The notes beneath the pieces are model-generated. The model was not told the DNA's origin. It ran no database searches and was given only the letters and a program-made list of their open reading frames with translations. A stretch of DNA of 5,218 nucleotides from an uncultured Atopobiaceae bacterium. Lineage in GTDB: Bacteria; Actinomycetota; Coriobacteriia; Coriobacteriales; Atopobiaceae. Each line of letters starts with the position of its first letter. Within the stretch, counting starts at the first letter, position 1. Shown here piece after piece: positions 5,042 to 5,218 of this stretch. The translations under genes were made by a program, and so were the position numbers. The stretch lies in the NCBI GenBank assembly GCA_944321005.1, contig CALUJT010000162.1, positions 1-5,218 on the forward strand. The letters are read 5' to 3'.

Positions 5042-5218
5042 AAATGCAACTCTCGCAGGCGAATCCGAAATTGTCAGCAGTTTTTCGGAAGCCCCCCGAG
5101 TACCGTTTCGATCGCGAAGCACTAAGCTGCGCTTTTCTTGATCAAACGCTTTTAAACCACTCTGGAGATGGGCGGCCTCCGCTAAGTGTCCGGGCCCTCC
5201 GATACGATGGTTCTGCCA
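5042..5218. other. Right-edge region without a recognised gene
   Basis: Lower GC than the genes to the left. A plus-strand frame opens at ATG 5044 and stays open to the window end (58 codons, start MQLSQANPKLS), but no Shine-Dalgarno precedes it and I do not recognise the product. A minus-strand frame is also open from the edge down to a TGA at 4992-4994. Small structures are an inverted repeat TCCGAAA/TTTCGGA (5064-5070 and 5083-5089), a TTGATCAA palindrome (5138-5145) and a direct repeat CGCTTTT (5130-5136 and 5147-5153). It could be the start of a partial gene, a dispersed intergenic repeat, or leader DNA for a gene beyond the edge. Confidence 0.3.

Overview
The window reads as an ordinary chromosomal housekeeping stretch from a high-GC Gram-positive bacterium. 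It is most likely a gut or oral member of the Coriobacteriia (Olsenella, Atopobium or Collinsella type). That placement is inference from protein style: a short ACT-type SerA resembling those of Streptococcus and Clostridia, a DUF3737 beta-helix protein, an OppF-type tail and a GcvT-like fragment, all in GC-rich codons. No marker gene here proves the taxonomy. Every supported gene lies on the minus strand, so transcription runs from high to low coordinates.

Layout in transcription order. (1) 4946-5218 is lower-GC sequence with no recognisable gene. It holds a good extended -10 promoter for the next gene and partial open frames running off the window edge. (2) 4055-4945 encodes a DUF3737 right-handed beta-helix-like protein of unknown function. 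(3) 3880-3956 is a complete tRNA-Pro(GGG) with encoded CCA, its own promoter (TTGCCA-17 bp-TATAGT) and an intrinsic terminator at 3841-3870. (4) serC (2642-3724) and serA (1361-2533) carry out two successive steps from 3-phosphoglycerate toward serine. They are separated by a 108-bp gap almost filled by a striking nested palindrome (2550-2640). (5) A strong GC hairpin at 1309-1336 follows serA. (6) pgsA (481-1218) encodes a CDP-alcohol phosphatidyltransferase of phospholipid synthesis. (7) One base after pgsA begins a chimeric reading frame (72-479). Its first ~65-70 residues look like the N-terminus of a GcvT/YgfZ-type folate-binding protein, and its last ~70 are the C-terminal tail of an oligopeptide ABC transporter ATPase (OppF/OppD type). 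(8) A short lysine-rich protein starts in a TGATG overlap at 72 and runs off the left edge.

Together serC and serA form a serine-biosynthesis unit. pgsA and the GcvT-like fragment follow it in a compact arrangement. The oligopeptide-transporter tail looks out of place and marks either a real deletion/fusion or an assembly join.

The observations most worth checking are the chimeric frame, the nested palindrome between serC and serA, and the unexplained right edge. I do not see a complete novel system such as a defence island, CRISPR array, integrase or toxin-antitoxin pair.
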